Positions 24,071-35,960 of a DNA stretch of 64,000 bases are shown one piece after another. The position numbers were made by a program, and so were the translations under genes. The stretch comes from Atopsyche davidsoni. Lineage: Eukaryota; Arthropoda; Insecta; Trichoptera; Hydrobiosidae. The DNA is taken from NCBI GenBank assembly GCA_022113835.1, contig JAILWY010000011.1, positions 3,906,001-3,970,000 of the forward strand, in the 5' to 3' direction. The notes beneath the pieces are model-generated. The model had not been told where the DNA came from. It did no database searches and saw only the letters and a list, made by a program, of their open reading frames with translations. The stretch's first letter is position 1, and every line of letters starts with the position of its first letter.

Positions 24071-27000
24071 AGGCTCCGATAAGTGATGGGATAAATGATA
24101 AGTTGGCAAGGGTGCTTGAGTCAAGCAATGCTTTCAAATTAAATACTTGGTTGACATAACGCTAGTATTAAAAAAAAAAATTATCTATAAGGTCGTCGTA
24201 TACCATTTTTCACTAGATTATTGTCTGATTTACTCTTCTTAGTGGTCTAAGGCTCTGCTTATACCTTTTTTTCAAGGCGGACTCTGCTTTGACCTTTGCA
24301 AGAAAGGTCCTTAATTTCATGGATATTTTGGGACGAATTTTTCAAAAAGGCCTTTCTATCGAATACCTGAGAAAAAATTACAACTATGTTTGACAGCGCC
24401 GAAAATTCTTTTAAATTAAATTTTTGTAACGAATTTTAAATGCCTTTTGATTATTATTAAATAAAAAATTATCCAAGATTTACGATGTAACTTTTAATCT
24501 AATATTTCTGGCCATTAAAAATAGTTTTTTTTATACTTTCAACTTTTAATAGTGTTCGAAGGTAAAAAGTTTTTTTTATGTTTCTTGTACAAGTTTTTTC
24601 AAACAGAAAAGTATAATTCATACAAAACTGAACTTTTAATTTTCTGTTCTTATTTATTTTATTTTTATAAATTACTGATTGAGGCAAACATTTATAAAAA
24701 CTGCATAAAGTTTAAAAATTAAATATATTTAGGGTAAATGTAATTATTTTTATCTCACTTGTGGTTACTGATTTTTTTAATACTTTTTTCATGTTATATT
24801 TTTAAAATTATTTAAAAAAAAAACACTCATAGAATTTTTATGTTTCTGGATGTTTTATATAAAAAGCATATAGCTTGAATATAAAAATAACTCACGAATG
24901 GCGTGGTTTAGAGAAGTAAATTAAATGGATATGTTAAGTTTACATGTTATCTTACGATTTACAAACGTTTGTTAATAAAGTTTATATTAAACTGTGATAT
25001 TCAATCTTTTTCATATTTGTGTCAAATTAAACAAATATTATAGACATATTTGAACCAGTAAAAAATGCTAATACTTGTCTGCACAAAACAAGCAAACCTT
25101 ATATAATATAATATATAAACTTATTTATAATTCATATTTCCAATACAGTTGAATTCTGATATTCTTGCATAGGAACAAAATAAAAATTTTGACGCATTAA
25201 CTGAAATATGTTAATGAAAACGAAAATAGGTTTTAATGACTTTTATTTCTTTAAGGTTAGATTTATATTTAAAAAAACATGAGTGAGTTTTTTATATTGG
25301 TTAGGACCTATTTGCAAAATTAATTTTATTTGAGTTGAAAGTTTTATGAAAGAGAGGTAAAGATGTTAAAGGAAATCCTCTGACTATTCAGAAAAAAAAC
25401 TCGTATAGGTGTCGATTAATTATTATTATGAAATATCGTTGAAATCAATAAAAAGTACGTAGAGATATCATATTTAATTTAATATTATTGTGAAATATTA
25501 AAAATTCAGTGTAATTTTATGGTTTTTATGTGTGTTTATAGACTTGAACTGTACAGTGTTTGAGTAGCACAGGAAGAGTACTTCAGTCCATGTTATTGCT
25601 CCCACTAGAATATCTCTGAATATGCAGAATCGCAGCTTCAGTAAGCTGTGCTATTCCATATAATGAATGCTAGCTTAGCTCTTGTAGCTATTCCTATAAT
25701 CCCACCTAGTTTTCCTGAAATACTAAGCTTCGATACACTGAAGTCCGATTATCTACAAAGCAGAATTTCAAGATAATTATATGTTTTCTGTAAATAAACA
25801 GCAAAGCTAACAATATGGAACACTATACTACCAAATTATTTCACTCTTGGTGATAATATAATGAATAAACTTTAAAGTTAAAACTTCACTTAAAATCAAT
25901 TGCTGCGTCTATGTCTGAATTGGAGCATATTTAACATTTATAATATTGTATACAAAAAGATCACAAGAATCTGGGGTCAAAAAGGATTTAATTTTTTGTG
26001 AATTTTTAGTCAATAGAATTTCATATAAAATCTTCAGCCAGATTCTACTCGAGATATTGTAAGAAAGCATGTAAACCAACAGATTGCAAAGTAGTTTTAA
26101 ACTAATTATTTTTAATATTGTATTTCATAAGTATTGCTTACAAAAAATAAACGTAGTTCACTATAGATATGCGAGTACAGGGCTAAAGTAATTTTTAACT
26201 TCTTAAGGGTTTTGACTGCTTATGATGATATATTAAATATGGTTTATAACTTATTTCTCTACCTTTTACATTGTTCAGAGGCTAACATTTTTCAAAAAGT
26301 ATACAACAGCAAAAAGCTTAAAAATATTTAAACTACGTGACAAAAAAGCGCCTCACTATAATTTTTGTCTTTTGTTTATGATCTTTGAAAAGCTTTTTTT
26401 TTGTTCATTGTGAGAGCTTTTTTAATTGAAAAATGTTTTATGAGCCACCTAAGTAGGCTTTTACTTTTTTTAACTTCACACTACATTTTCTAAAACACAT
26501 ATAACTTAAGACTTCATAAAAAAAGGAGACGGCAAGTCTTTTAAGAAAGAAGGTCTCACTTTATCTCTTTTTTATAGTTGGAATTGATTGCAGAACTTTG
26601 AAAATAAAAACCTTTACGAGATTCTGCTTTATACAACTAAACGAAGGACTTTATTTTAGATTGACACGGAACCTTCTGTGCGTTTTATGCGGCATATTAA
26701 ATATAATATCGTATAAAATTATTTAGGTACTGCAAATGGGTCATTAAATAAATCATAGAACAAAATTCGATCCTAGTCAACATGAGCAAGTATATAAGTA
26801 AACGTAATTTTTCCTGATGCATTAAAAAATATATTTATTAATTCAGATAGCATTTTATTTATGTATGTTAAGACGACTACTGTAAATATATTTATATTCT
26901 TGTGTATAGCAAGTAGCGTAGTTTTTTTTATTAGTTGTTCATTTTGGGTCATGCACTGGAATCATTGAGTTTTAAAATGGCTTTGTACATGAGACAGTCT

Positions 27001-27120
27001 AAATTTAATAATAAAAAGCTAATGCAGCTTTAAGTCCATAAAAATAAGTCAAATTTGTATTCTCCATATGCATATTCAGTTGAAATTTGTTTTTTAGGTT
27101 CGTAAGCGTAGGAATCTTAC
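24071..27120. other. AT-rich gene desert
   Basis: About 3 kb of AT-rich sequence. Only short mixed patches occur (24240-24320, 25550-25750). No frame, repeat pair or structured motif could be supported. Confidence 0.5.
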
Positions 27121-27137
27121 AAAAAATCTTATGTTAA

Positions 27138-27386
27138 CCTGTTAACCGGGCGGGACGTATAAACACGTCCTTGAAAATAAATATGCGTAGATGAATCTCT
27201 TTTATTATGGAAAGGGAATTTATCTTGGAAACAGTATATATATCTACAAAAAGAGCTAGATTTGGAATGAAGTTGTTTATTTTGAGTGAAAGCCAATCTG
27301 GATACGTACAAAATAGAGTCGGTCGACATGTCTTAGTGAAAAAGTACGCGCCCGTTGTATGTTGCGTAAATTGATCGGTTAACAGG
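27138..27386. mobile_element. piggyBac-type MITE
   Basis: The 249-bp element lies between TTAA at 27134-27137 and TTAA at 27387-27390, the target duplication diagnostic of piggyBac insertion. The termini are perfect 11-bp inverted repeats (CCTGTTAACCG). Just inside the left end is the palindrome GGACGT-ATAAAC-ACGTCC, typical of subterminal repeats in this superfamily. The minus-strand frames overlapping it are not a transposase, so it is non-autonomous. Confidence 0.8.
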
Positions 27387-27439
27387 TTAAGCATGTTTTC
27401 GTAAATTACTCAATTTTCTAGATAATTATTAATAATACA

Positions 27440-27920
27440 TTTCAAGTAACAGCTTTCAAAATCCACAACGGGTGCGGGAAAGCAGCAAGTCCAAACATAG
27501 CGTAAGTCGAGCCGGCAACTTCAGCACAATCAGTTCAGATGCGCGAATCGTAATCACGTGTTATCTCACGCGGAAATGATCGTTATAGAGAGAAACCTCG
27601 CACTTTTGCCTCATCGGATTAATTAAATTAGAAATGAATGACACTTTAAGGAGTTTGCCTAATTTTCCCGGCGTGTTTACTTGGCCGAGTCCAGTCTGCT
27701 GGCTGCTAACTCCCCGCAGCACGCACGAGACTCTTCCCGTAATTGCTTTAGTTTGGAGGCACCGTCTAACGAATAAAATTACCCTTATTTATACTTGCCG
27801 AAAGTGTTAAAGTTACCGAACGCACTCCGCCAGCAATGGTGCCTTAAATCTTGTAAAGACGTAAGAATTTTTCACCTGAAAACTTAGCCGCGAATGCTGT
27901 AATATTTTTAAGTCATGGGA
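27440..27920. other. GC-richer island, candidate regulatory DNA
   Basis: One of the longer islands, with GTAATCACGTGTTATC (containing CACGTG), GCGGAAATGATCG and AATTAAATTAG. No reading frame of note. The composition and motif texture suit a conserved non-coding element. Confidence 0.3.
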
Positions 27921-28186
27921 AAAAAGTTAGGTTCATTAACGGAGTAAAGAGAAAATATCTTGAATTTTTAAGATGTATACAAATTTTTTTGTATTTGTGT
28001 ATAATGGTTTATTTTTTTCGTAAAATCAAAATTTTTATCCATGAACTTAAATAATTTATTTTATCAAATAAACATTTTCTTGTTTTGTAAAGAAAACAAA
28101 TTTTGAAGAAAGCTAATTTTTGAGAGATGAGATTTATCCTTCTCCAATGTTTTAATGGTCATGCTGAGACTATTTTCAGGTACCTT

Positions 28187-28222
28187 ACCTTAAAGATAGT
28201 CCCAGTGTGGGAACCGAAACTC
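28187..28222 (+). other. Hammerhead-like motif, degenerate
   Basis: TTAAAGATAG, then TCCC-AGTGT-GGGA, then ACCGAAACTCC: a helix bracketed by an AGAT-type and a GAAAC-type segment. The conserved CTGA is lost. Related in layout to the Fam-A and 41-kb motifs. Confidence 0.3.
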
Positions 28223-28480
28223 CAGACGAATCAATTTTATGCTAGCTTAACACCTGAGAAACCAAATTGACTTATATCAACAATTACATAGTAAAATTAT
28301 TGTTGAGTAAACCAGGTATTTCGTAATATCGCTACTAAATAGCACATAATTTTTACTTTGACTATGAAATAAAGCACTAGCCCTTAATTCAGTAGTAAAT
28401 TCACCGAAGCTGATCTAATGACTCTGCAGACGTAAACAGATTTACTTTTTGTCTTCTCCATTCATCAACGGATCGGTCGA

Positions 28481-28690
28481 TTAACCCTAAGACGACAAAC
28501 AAAGCAAAAAAAAACACTGCCACCGCATATTTTATAAAAAAAATCGATCTCCAATTGGCCAGAAATACTTTCTCTTCCAACAACATGGTTAACCCTTTGT
28601 CCGCGACTGTATATAGAATTTATCAACCCTTTTAGTACCGGCCGTATACCCTTTCGGTCCCTTCTCGTATCTGACGAGATAAGACTCCAA
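28481..28690 (+). mobile_element. Possible piggyBac-like left ends
   Basis: TTAACCCTAAGACGAC at 28481 and TTAACCCTTTGTCCGCGACT at 28589 both look like the TTAA-CCC start of piggyBac-like elements. The second is followed by short palindromic words such as CTCGTATCTGACGAG. No matching right end is visible. Tentative. Confidence 0.35.
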
Positions 28691-29080
28691 ACATCATGTA
28701 AAACGGGACGGTGATTTATTAGAGACGATCGACACAAATAGGGTTATTTATTTGAGTGCTTGGGTCGAACAGAACCCTAGGTTTTCTTTTTGGGTTCGAG
28801 TCCAAATGGATTTCGCGTTGGAGGGAATGTAGTGTTTTTTGGTTGATTAGGATTTCTTTTGTATTGAATATTAGCCTGACTCGTTTTGTTTGATAAATTG
28901 CTGTTCGCAAACTGGTTGTTTCATTATTGACGATTTAGTTAGTAGCATTAGCAATTTTATATAAACTACAAACAAAAAAAACTAAACCAGTTGAGTTCCA
29001 AAACGCATTTTAAGATTTTTTTAATACATGGAAATTCATTGTTATGCTTTTCAAGTGTTTTGTTTATACTTCAAAACTAG

Positions 29081-31015
29081 TCTACATATATAAAACACAA
29101 AAGATGTTTGTGTGTCCGTCATAGGCTTTGAAACCATCCAATCGATGTGCCCCAAACCGGTTTCATTTGAAAGCCAATAATACGAAGAATCTTTGTGACT
29201 ATTAAAACAATGCATTTAATACATTCGGTCTATTAATTGAGTCGATTTCGACATTTTCCATACAAAAATTTTCAACAATTGTAAAGTCGAGATCGTTCCT
29301 CGCAAAAAAATTGAAAAAGAACATTGCGAAGATCGCGCATAAAACAAAATCACTATCTGTCATTCACAACAGAGTTTTATCATTGTGAGTTTGTCTGTTT
29401 TTATATGGGGAAAAAAATATTTAAAAAAAATATTAGTATTACAAGATTCATCTATGGATTATTATGCATATCGCATTATGATAAGAGCCTATCACACATT
29501 TTAAAAGGCGGTGCGGTTGCCTTTCTCCACGGTCCCAATAATCCAGGCCTGATAACCCTCTTGCTTCTCGATGTCCTTGCAGTACGCGGCTGCCTGTTCA
29601 CGGGGCAGACAGATAAGCAAACCACCTGACGTTTTTTCTGAGTGGCCTTGCAACAGTTGGAACATGTTTCCGCACGCCTTGGCTCATTTTTCTGATGCGA
29701 AGCAAGGTTTTGAGCATGGCCCAAGAGGCCGAATCCCGTGATATCGGTAGAACCGTGCGCATTGTACTTGTGCATGAGACGCGATGCAATACGGTTGAGA
29801 CGGCTCATGGAGTTCATGGCGCGATGGTAGGCTTTGCGAACATCCTCCCCCGAGACCACCAGCTTGATGCGATTCCACCTCTTCGGTTGGTCTAACCACT
29901 GGTGAGCGTTGACGGCGACCGAGAACGAGAACGTCACCCATTACGGCGTTATTAGGCACGATGTACTCGTTGGGTTGACCCCGCCGATGGTGCACCAGGG
30001 GTTCACGACCGTCTGGTCGCCGGTCACAAAAGTGCTGGCTTGACTTGATCAGCGGAATGACGACATCGCGTTCCTTCTCCGTCATCTTGGTGGACACGCC
30101 GAGCAACATGAGCATGTTGTCGCATTCGGTGACTTCCATGGCGTATAGATCGCTCAGAACGTTAGCGGAGGCGATCTTCCTCATCATGTAAGGGTCGTCC
30201 ACGAGTGGTTAGAAAAAGTCAGTGGTCTGGACGAGGCACAGTCCGCCGTGGCGCAGGGGGGTGACGGAGCAGTCAAGGCCGATGCCGATACGCGGAATCG
30301 CCATGTGCATGAAGTGAGAGTGCTCGTGTTCCTGCGAACTGTAGTCCTGCTGCAGCGATTCCACGAGCTTCCCCAGCACTTCCTGCGGCCCTTCAGGTCC
30401 GCGAACCGCGTCAGGCGAAAGCCGGCCTCCAGATCGTGAGCAAGCGAATCGAACGGGATCCGCAGAGCGAGAGCGTTTCGGTCTGCTGAATTCTTGGTTT
30501 CAGTATTCACGAATGATATCCAACTGTTCAATCCAATCTTGCTGTTCATTTAGAAAACGGCCAAAGTGTTTATTTGAAAAAAAAAATGCCGAAGAACGAG
30601 GAGCACAGCTACAATAATTTTGCGAAAACATTGCTGTATAATGAAGTTTCAAAATAGAGTCAACTATCCAATAGAGATTTTTAACTCTTTGGAACCATCT
30701 GGAATGCCACCACACGTCATAACTCTAAAAGTTGGTTCACCATAGATGCTCATTCGCAACTTAAATCCACCTAAATTGTGCAACGGAACAAGACTTGCCG
30801 TTAAAAAACTATCGCCACGTAGTTAATCGAAGCTACAATCAAAATCAAAGCCGAAAAATCTTTGTTTACACACCTATCGAAAAAATTCAATATATTGTTT
30901 ATCCGCTAGCATTAAGATTAAAAAGTTAATAAAAAAGAAAATTTCCCTTTTTCGAACAAATAAAATAAATGTATTAATTTTTTTAGCGTAGTAGAACACG
31001 CCGGGTATCCGCTAG
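29081..31015 (+). mobile_element. Helitron-like element carrying an SPS1 fragment
   Basis: The left end TCTACATATATAAAACACAA followed by GTTTGTGTGTCCGTC closely matches the start of insect Helitrons (TCTA, TATATAAAA, then TTTGTTTGTCC-like words). The right end GCGTAGTAGAACACGC has a 4-bp stem (GCGT/ACGC), then ten bases, then CTAG followed by T, as Helitron 3' ends require. The right flank is the expected T. The left flank is G rather than the usual A. There are no RepHel genes, so it is non-autonomous. About half of the 1.9 kb is captured SPS1 sequence in reverse orientation. Confidence 0.7.
29490..30490 (-). pseudogene. SPS1: Selenophosphate synthetase SPS1 pseudogene, intronless
   Basis: On the minus strand, shifted frames give successive SPS1 segments: [169 protein letters not shown] and [19 protein letters not shown]1 is the insect paralogue of selenophosphate synthetase (SEPHS1/SelD). 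Broken by a stop (30209-30211, where a Tyr codon is expected) and several small deletions, one removing about 16 nt between DLKG and PQEV, where the glycine-rich active site with the Sec/Cys/Arg position belongs. A longer gap follows HQKNE. The C-terminal end is missing and there is no poly-A tail. No introns. It lies inside the Helitron. Confidence 0.93.
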
Positions 31016-31419
31016 TATACTATATTTTACAATAAGGAAGTACATATATCTTATGCTTTAAATATGTATTTTTGAGTGTGAAATGTGTGTAGTAAGTTCA
31101 TAAATTATTCTTATCTGAATTTATAAACTTACTGTAAAAATCATTTAAAATATTAGATAAACGTAATGATAAGATGAAACCTGTGATAAAATCTTAAGAT
31201 GTATTGTTTAATTATTTTTTATACAAACAACAACATATTATATAAAATAAATATGAAAGGTAATTGTACAGCATTCATTAGTTATAAAAAAAGGTAAGGC
31301 AGCTTAATTAATTTATTTTGACAGAAACAGGTATGACAAATTAAATTTTCCCTCTTTGTGAAATAAAAAAAAACGTGTATAAACAGAAAAGTCAACTTAT
31401 CAAATAAAAATAATTCATT
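31016..31419. other. AT-rich spacer
   Basis: AT-rich, nothing supported. Confidence 0.5.
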
Positions 31420-31680
31420 ACCAGAGGGGCTGGAAAAAAAAATCACTCAATCGAGAGCTTCACAAAGGGGAGGGCAAAAAATATCAATATGCCTTAAAAA
31501 AAAAAAAAAAAAAAACAACACCGGTGGGGTCGAGCGGATGTTCCGGATTCGAGCGCTCAAATTTAGACTGGGGCTTATCAAAGGGCGGAGTTGCCAGTCA
31601 CAAAAAATGAAAGATTCAAATGGGAAGCGGCCATTTCCGCCGGGCCTGCCAGCTGTAAAGTGGTGGTTCACGAAAAAAAA
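31420..31680. other. GC-richer island split by a poly-A run
   Basis: Contains a run of about 19 A (31497-31515) followed by GGTGGGGTCGAGCGG and GCGGCCATTTCCGCCGGGCC. The 74-codon minus-strand frame reads through the homopolymer and is not credible. Confidence 0.3.
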
Positions 31681-32455
31681 GCCTTCAACTTTTACGAAAT
31701 AAAATTAAGAGCAGATTAAAAAATATATTTTAGGCGATAATTGAAAAGGTCTCTATCGCTTGAAAGTGGTGGCTGTTTTGTTTTTTTTTTTTTTTTTTAT
31801 TTGCTAGTCGTAAACTTGGATAATTTATTTTAGTATAATATGGTATACGTTTATTTTGGCAGTTGTTTCTAATAATTGGGATCACAGCACCCGAAGTTAT
31901 TGTTATTGTGTAAAAGTTATACAGTATAAATTATATTGAAAGAATCATGATAATTAAGTACGATTAAATTTCTTCAAGGAATACATATTTTAGAAATTTT
32001 ATTAAAGCATAATGATGTTAACGATCCAATTTGACAATCTGCAAGATATTTGTAAAAATAGAGCTAAAGATTGTTAAAAAAATATATTTTATTATTCTTT
32101 CAATTATTTAAACTTGAACAGTTATATATAAAATGTAAATGATGAAGGGCCGCTGATGAAAATTATTATTTTTAATTTAACTGATTATTCGATGATAAAA
32201 TACAAATTATTTTTAAACCAGAAAATACTAATTTATATTTATTATATATTTTGCTGGTTTTATTTATGTCAATCTAATATTAAATTATGACGATTTCTAC
32301 TAATATACATGATATTTCTTAATATATGGTTAGGTCAACAGAGAATTTAATTGTTCTCTGTCATATTAGGTCAAAAAATATAGCTAAAATGTGGTTCTCA
32401 GAGTGGTGCGCTAAAATTAACGTACAGTTAAACATTTCATGTTTATTTCAAATCT
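31681..32455. other. AT-rich spacer
   Basis: AT-rich, with a poly-T run near 31780. No features supported. Confidence 0.5.
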
Positions 32456-32494
32456 CTGAAGATGGACTCTCAAATAGGGCCCAAACATTGAAAC
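32456..32494 (+). other. Hammerhead-like motif with downstream AATAAA
   Basis: CTGAAGAT, a helix GGACTCTC/GGGCCC-like pair with loop AAATA, then CCAAACATTG and AATAAA. The CTGAAGA core is intact, but the GAAA is CAAA. It may mark the end of an old retroelement. Confidence 0.35.
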
Positions 32495-32859
32495 AATAAA
32501 AAAACAAAAAACAGTATTAATATTAAGAAAAATATTTTAAAATATTGTACTATTGATTTTTCATTTATATAAAATTTTACACCGAAATAAAATAAATAGA
32601 TTGCTTCTATTTGTGTACTACTTTACTCGTAATAAAGTTTTAATAAGTCGTTAGTTAAAATTAAACAAACTTTTTTATAAATACCCAATTTGACATTAAA
32701 GCGGTTAAAATTTAAAAAAAAACCACATACAAGTAAATTTACTTTTAATTAACTGAACATTCCTCCCATTTAAAAAGAAGCAACGGAAAAAAAATTGAAG
32801 CGCTAGCGAATTTTCGTTACGCGTCGAATAATTAAGATGAAGTAATTACAAATGATTAG
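32495..32859. other. AT-rich spacer
   Basis: AT-rich, nothing supported. Confidence 0.5.
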
Positions 32860-33090
32860 CACATAAAAAAAAAACCATCCCGCCCTTATCGATCCCGGCC
32901 CCCGAAAAATAAAACGACCCGCCGATAAAAGGTCCATTCACAGGTCAATAGAAGGTGGCCACTTCGACTCCCTCTACCCCACGGGCGGGGTAAAGCACAC
33001 CGGTGCTGGACGATTGATTCGTTTTTTTACAGACTTTATTGCGGGCGTTTATCACGCCGGGACCAACTTTTTAAATCGACGGCCGTTGAA
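32860..33090. other. GC-rich island
   Basis: GATCCCGGCCCCCGAAAAAT, CCCACGGGCGGGGTAAAGC and CGACGGCCGTTG. No reading frame. Candidate conserved non-coding DNA. Confidence 0.3.
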
Positions 33091-33399
33091 AAAAATTCAC
33101 TTCGCACCAGCTTATTTTTATAAATGTTGTGTCTTCATGCGTTGAAAACGTAAGATTAAATAAAGGCAGTGCTGAACTTTTGTATGAAATATTTTATTAT
33201 TTTATATATTTATTTTATTGAACCTTCTTAAAAATTGACGGTTAATAAAATTACATGACATCATATGTATGAATCTGTTAAAATATGTGATATATTTTCA
33301 ACGAAATTCGGTTAGGTATATTTAATTTATTTGCATTCATATAAATTGATAAATATGACAGAAACACTCAAAGGCATTTTTTTAAAAGGTATTTCCATA

Positions 33400-33850
33400 G
33401 ATCAAAGCAGCCGTTATAATGAGTTAATTTGGTTTCTTGTACTTGGTATACTCCGATGTTTTGGTTCCTGCGCTGGAACCTTCTTCCTTAGACCCAAGAA
33501 AACCAAATAACTCGCAATTTTTCATCACTTCGTTCAATTACGATTTCATAAAATTTAACTCTACACAGGTTTGGCGTGAAATGGTCCAGGTGTAATAAGT
33601 CGAAATTAGCATTAGACTTTTGTTATCTAGGAATGAATTTTTACGGGCCGGACATTGGAAACCCACCCTTCGTCAAACCGGATATCCGGGCGTTTTGCGT
33701 AATTAAGAGATTTCCCTCTTCGAATGCACTTTTCACATAGGGTTTTCAACTGTATTGGTTCCCGGTTAATTAAAGCCCCCTCGTAAAAAGCTGGTCTTTG
33801 ATCCCGTGATTGGTATCCTGGCACCAGGATTTGAAATTCTAATTAGAAAT
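33400..33850. other. Mixed-composition island
   Basis: Includes GGTTCCTGCGCTGGAACC (33464-33481), a near-perfect inverted repeat, and GGTATCCTGGCACCAGGAT. The frames of 65-68 codons have no domain. Confidence 0.3.
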
Positions 33851-35200
33851 AGGTGTCTTTTGTGATCGGTTTTTTTTCGTATTTGTAAAAAAAAAACTCT
33901 AGTTTGTGCTTTTATATATTTAAAAAGTAATGCTTGTAAGTGTCGGCTACAAATTGATTTTCTTTCGCTCATAATTTTTGTTTAAAATTTTTCGATATTA
34001 AATTGGGTATTATTATTTTTTTATTATTATCTTTAATATCTAATATATTTACTCCCATATACTAAAACTATTATTTTATCAAATAATTTTTAACATGCTG
34101 CCAAAATGATAACACAATAAATAGAAAATAATGTTTTGTATTTAATGCATTTGTTAAATTTATTTTGTAAACTTGTTTCATAATATAATAAAGAAACAAA
34201 AAAATATATTTTAAAGTAAACACCAAAACTGCTTTTATTTGAGAGGTTTAAATGATATATAGCTTAATTTCACGAAAATAAAAAAAAAACATACGGTGAG
34301 AGATGATAAAATAGGTGCTGTGAAAATAAAAGCTTTTATAATTCACAACATTATTGTTAAAGTTTAATAATTCTTCTGTAGGGAGAAGCTGTAGCTTTTT
34401 TATCTCAGTAACAAAAAAAAAACTCGTCTCTACAAGAACCAGGTTTAATTTGCAATTCAATATAAATTTGTTTTAACAACCAATTTTCCATCTTAACAGG
34501 ACTCAAGATATTTACATTATACACGTCAAGAAAAACCCACGTTATCTTGCGATGCTGTTTCACGTGTAAGAAATACTTTATTATCAAATACTTATCTACC
34601 AGTTTGATATTTGTGCAGCAATAAAGAGCAAACCATATTTTTTTATTCACAAGAAATCGATATATTCAAATTTAATACCAAACGCCATAGCCCTTTTGTT
34701 CCGACTGTATCCATAAGCAATACAATATAAATAGCGCTGAAATAGACTCTGTGGCATGAAATTGGCTACCTTCCAATGCTATAAAATTCAATTCTACATA
34801 TAGAACGTCTCAGGTTTAGCATAAAAAAAACGAGGAGATCATCCTGCATTAAGTATACTTAAGGATACTTTATTTCGACTCCTGTGGAAAGAAACGCTCT
34901 GCAAATCCCGTTCCGATGGAAGTCGATTATTTTTAAAGGATTGCGACCAGAGAAACTCCAAATTTTTATGCAAACTTCGAGATTTGGATCAATACAGAAA
35001 TAAAATTATAGATAAGACAACTTAAAAACGTCCTGATAACCAGAAAAACCTTTAATTGGTAATTAAAACTTAACACTTTGAAATCCGGACTTTTTGTTTG
35101 TTTTTTTTTTTAATTTAACCATGTGAATATGTCCGAATGGCAGCAATTACTTTGCAAAGCTGACAAAAAGGGTTTTTACTTGCTTTAACACGCACTTAGA
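33851..35200. other. AT-rich spacer
   Basis: AT-rich; minus-strand frames of 70-81 codons are low-complexity. A mixed patch at 34810-35000 is unassigned. Confidence 0.45.
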
Positions 35201-35207
35201 TTTTTTA

Positions 35208-35308
35208 TAGGGTAAACAATAAAAGGTGCACTATAGCGACCTATAGTCGCCAACCGTTACAAAAGAATTTACCATGTCGACATATTGTCGCCAACGGAGT
35301 AGAAAGGG
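35208..35308. mobile_element. piggyBac-like right end
   Basis: It ends GTAGAAAGGG next to TTAA (35309-35312). Inside are the palindromes GCGAC-CTATA-GTCGC (35236-35250) and GTCGAC with a further GTCGCC, the subterminal repeat pattern of piggyBac-type elements. No matching left end was found close by. Confidence 0.5.
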
Positions 35309-35619
35309 TTAAAGTTTGAATCAATACGGATAAGCAGTTATATCAAGTTTTTTTGCTAAATTTGTGATTATTATTAATTTGAAATTGCAGTTATAAATAA
35401 AGACTCAAATATGACAATTGATTTTACAAGTAGTTTAATGATTTTGAATACAAAACATATTTTAAAAAATGTAGAATTTTATGATTTGCTATTTTTTTCT
35501 TGCTTGATCAAATTCTGCCATTTTTTTTGTAGTGTGAAATTTTTTTTATTCGTTATAAAATTCGAAAATATCAACTGTTATATTATCTAGCCACTTGGCT
35601 TTGCATGTATTAAAATCAA

Positions 35620-35960
35620 TGACCGAAAACGTATGCTTGAAATTCGCTGTAAAAATCCAGCGAATTCGCACTCCCATTTTCGAACTGCGGAGGCTCCGCG
35701 AGGGGGGCGGAAGTTAATCTCCACCCCGGGTGTCCTTATCAGTTCAACCCCTTGTTCCTGGTTTTTTCGATAATGCGCTTAGAACACAGCGGGAACATCT
35801 GCAGCCCGAAATCCCGACTCGGATCGCAGAGCACTCGGACCCGTGAAATGCCGGCTCCGATAGGGGGGCAAATAAAATAAAAAACTGAAACCCCGGCTTC
35901 GACGTGCCCCCAACGTATACCGGAAGTTTTCAGCCTGAATTTTTTTCGAATACGGGTGTA
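35620..35960. other. GC-rich island
   Basis: One of the more GC-rich stretches (CGGAGGCTCCGCGAGGGGGG, CCCGACTCGGATCGC). No coding frame. Candidate conserved non-coding or promoter-like element. Confidence 0.3.

Noticed and set aside
29490..30490. Functional SPS1 gene with small introns at the gaps
   Set aside because: The gaps are missing coding sequence, not inserted sequence. There is an in-frame stop and the active-site codons are absent.
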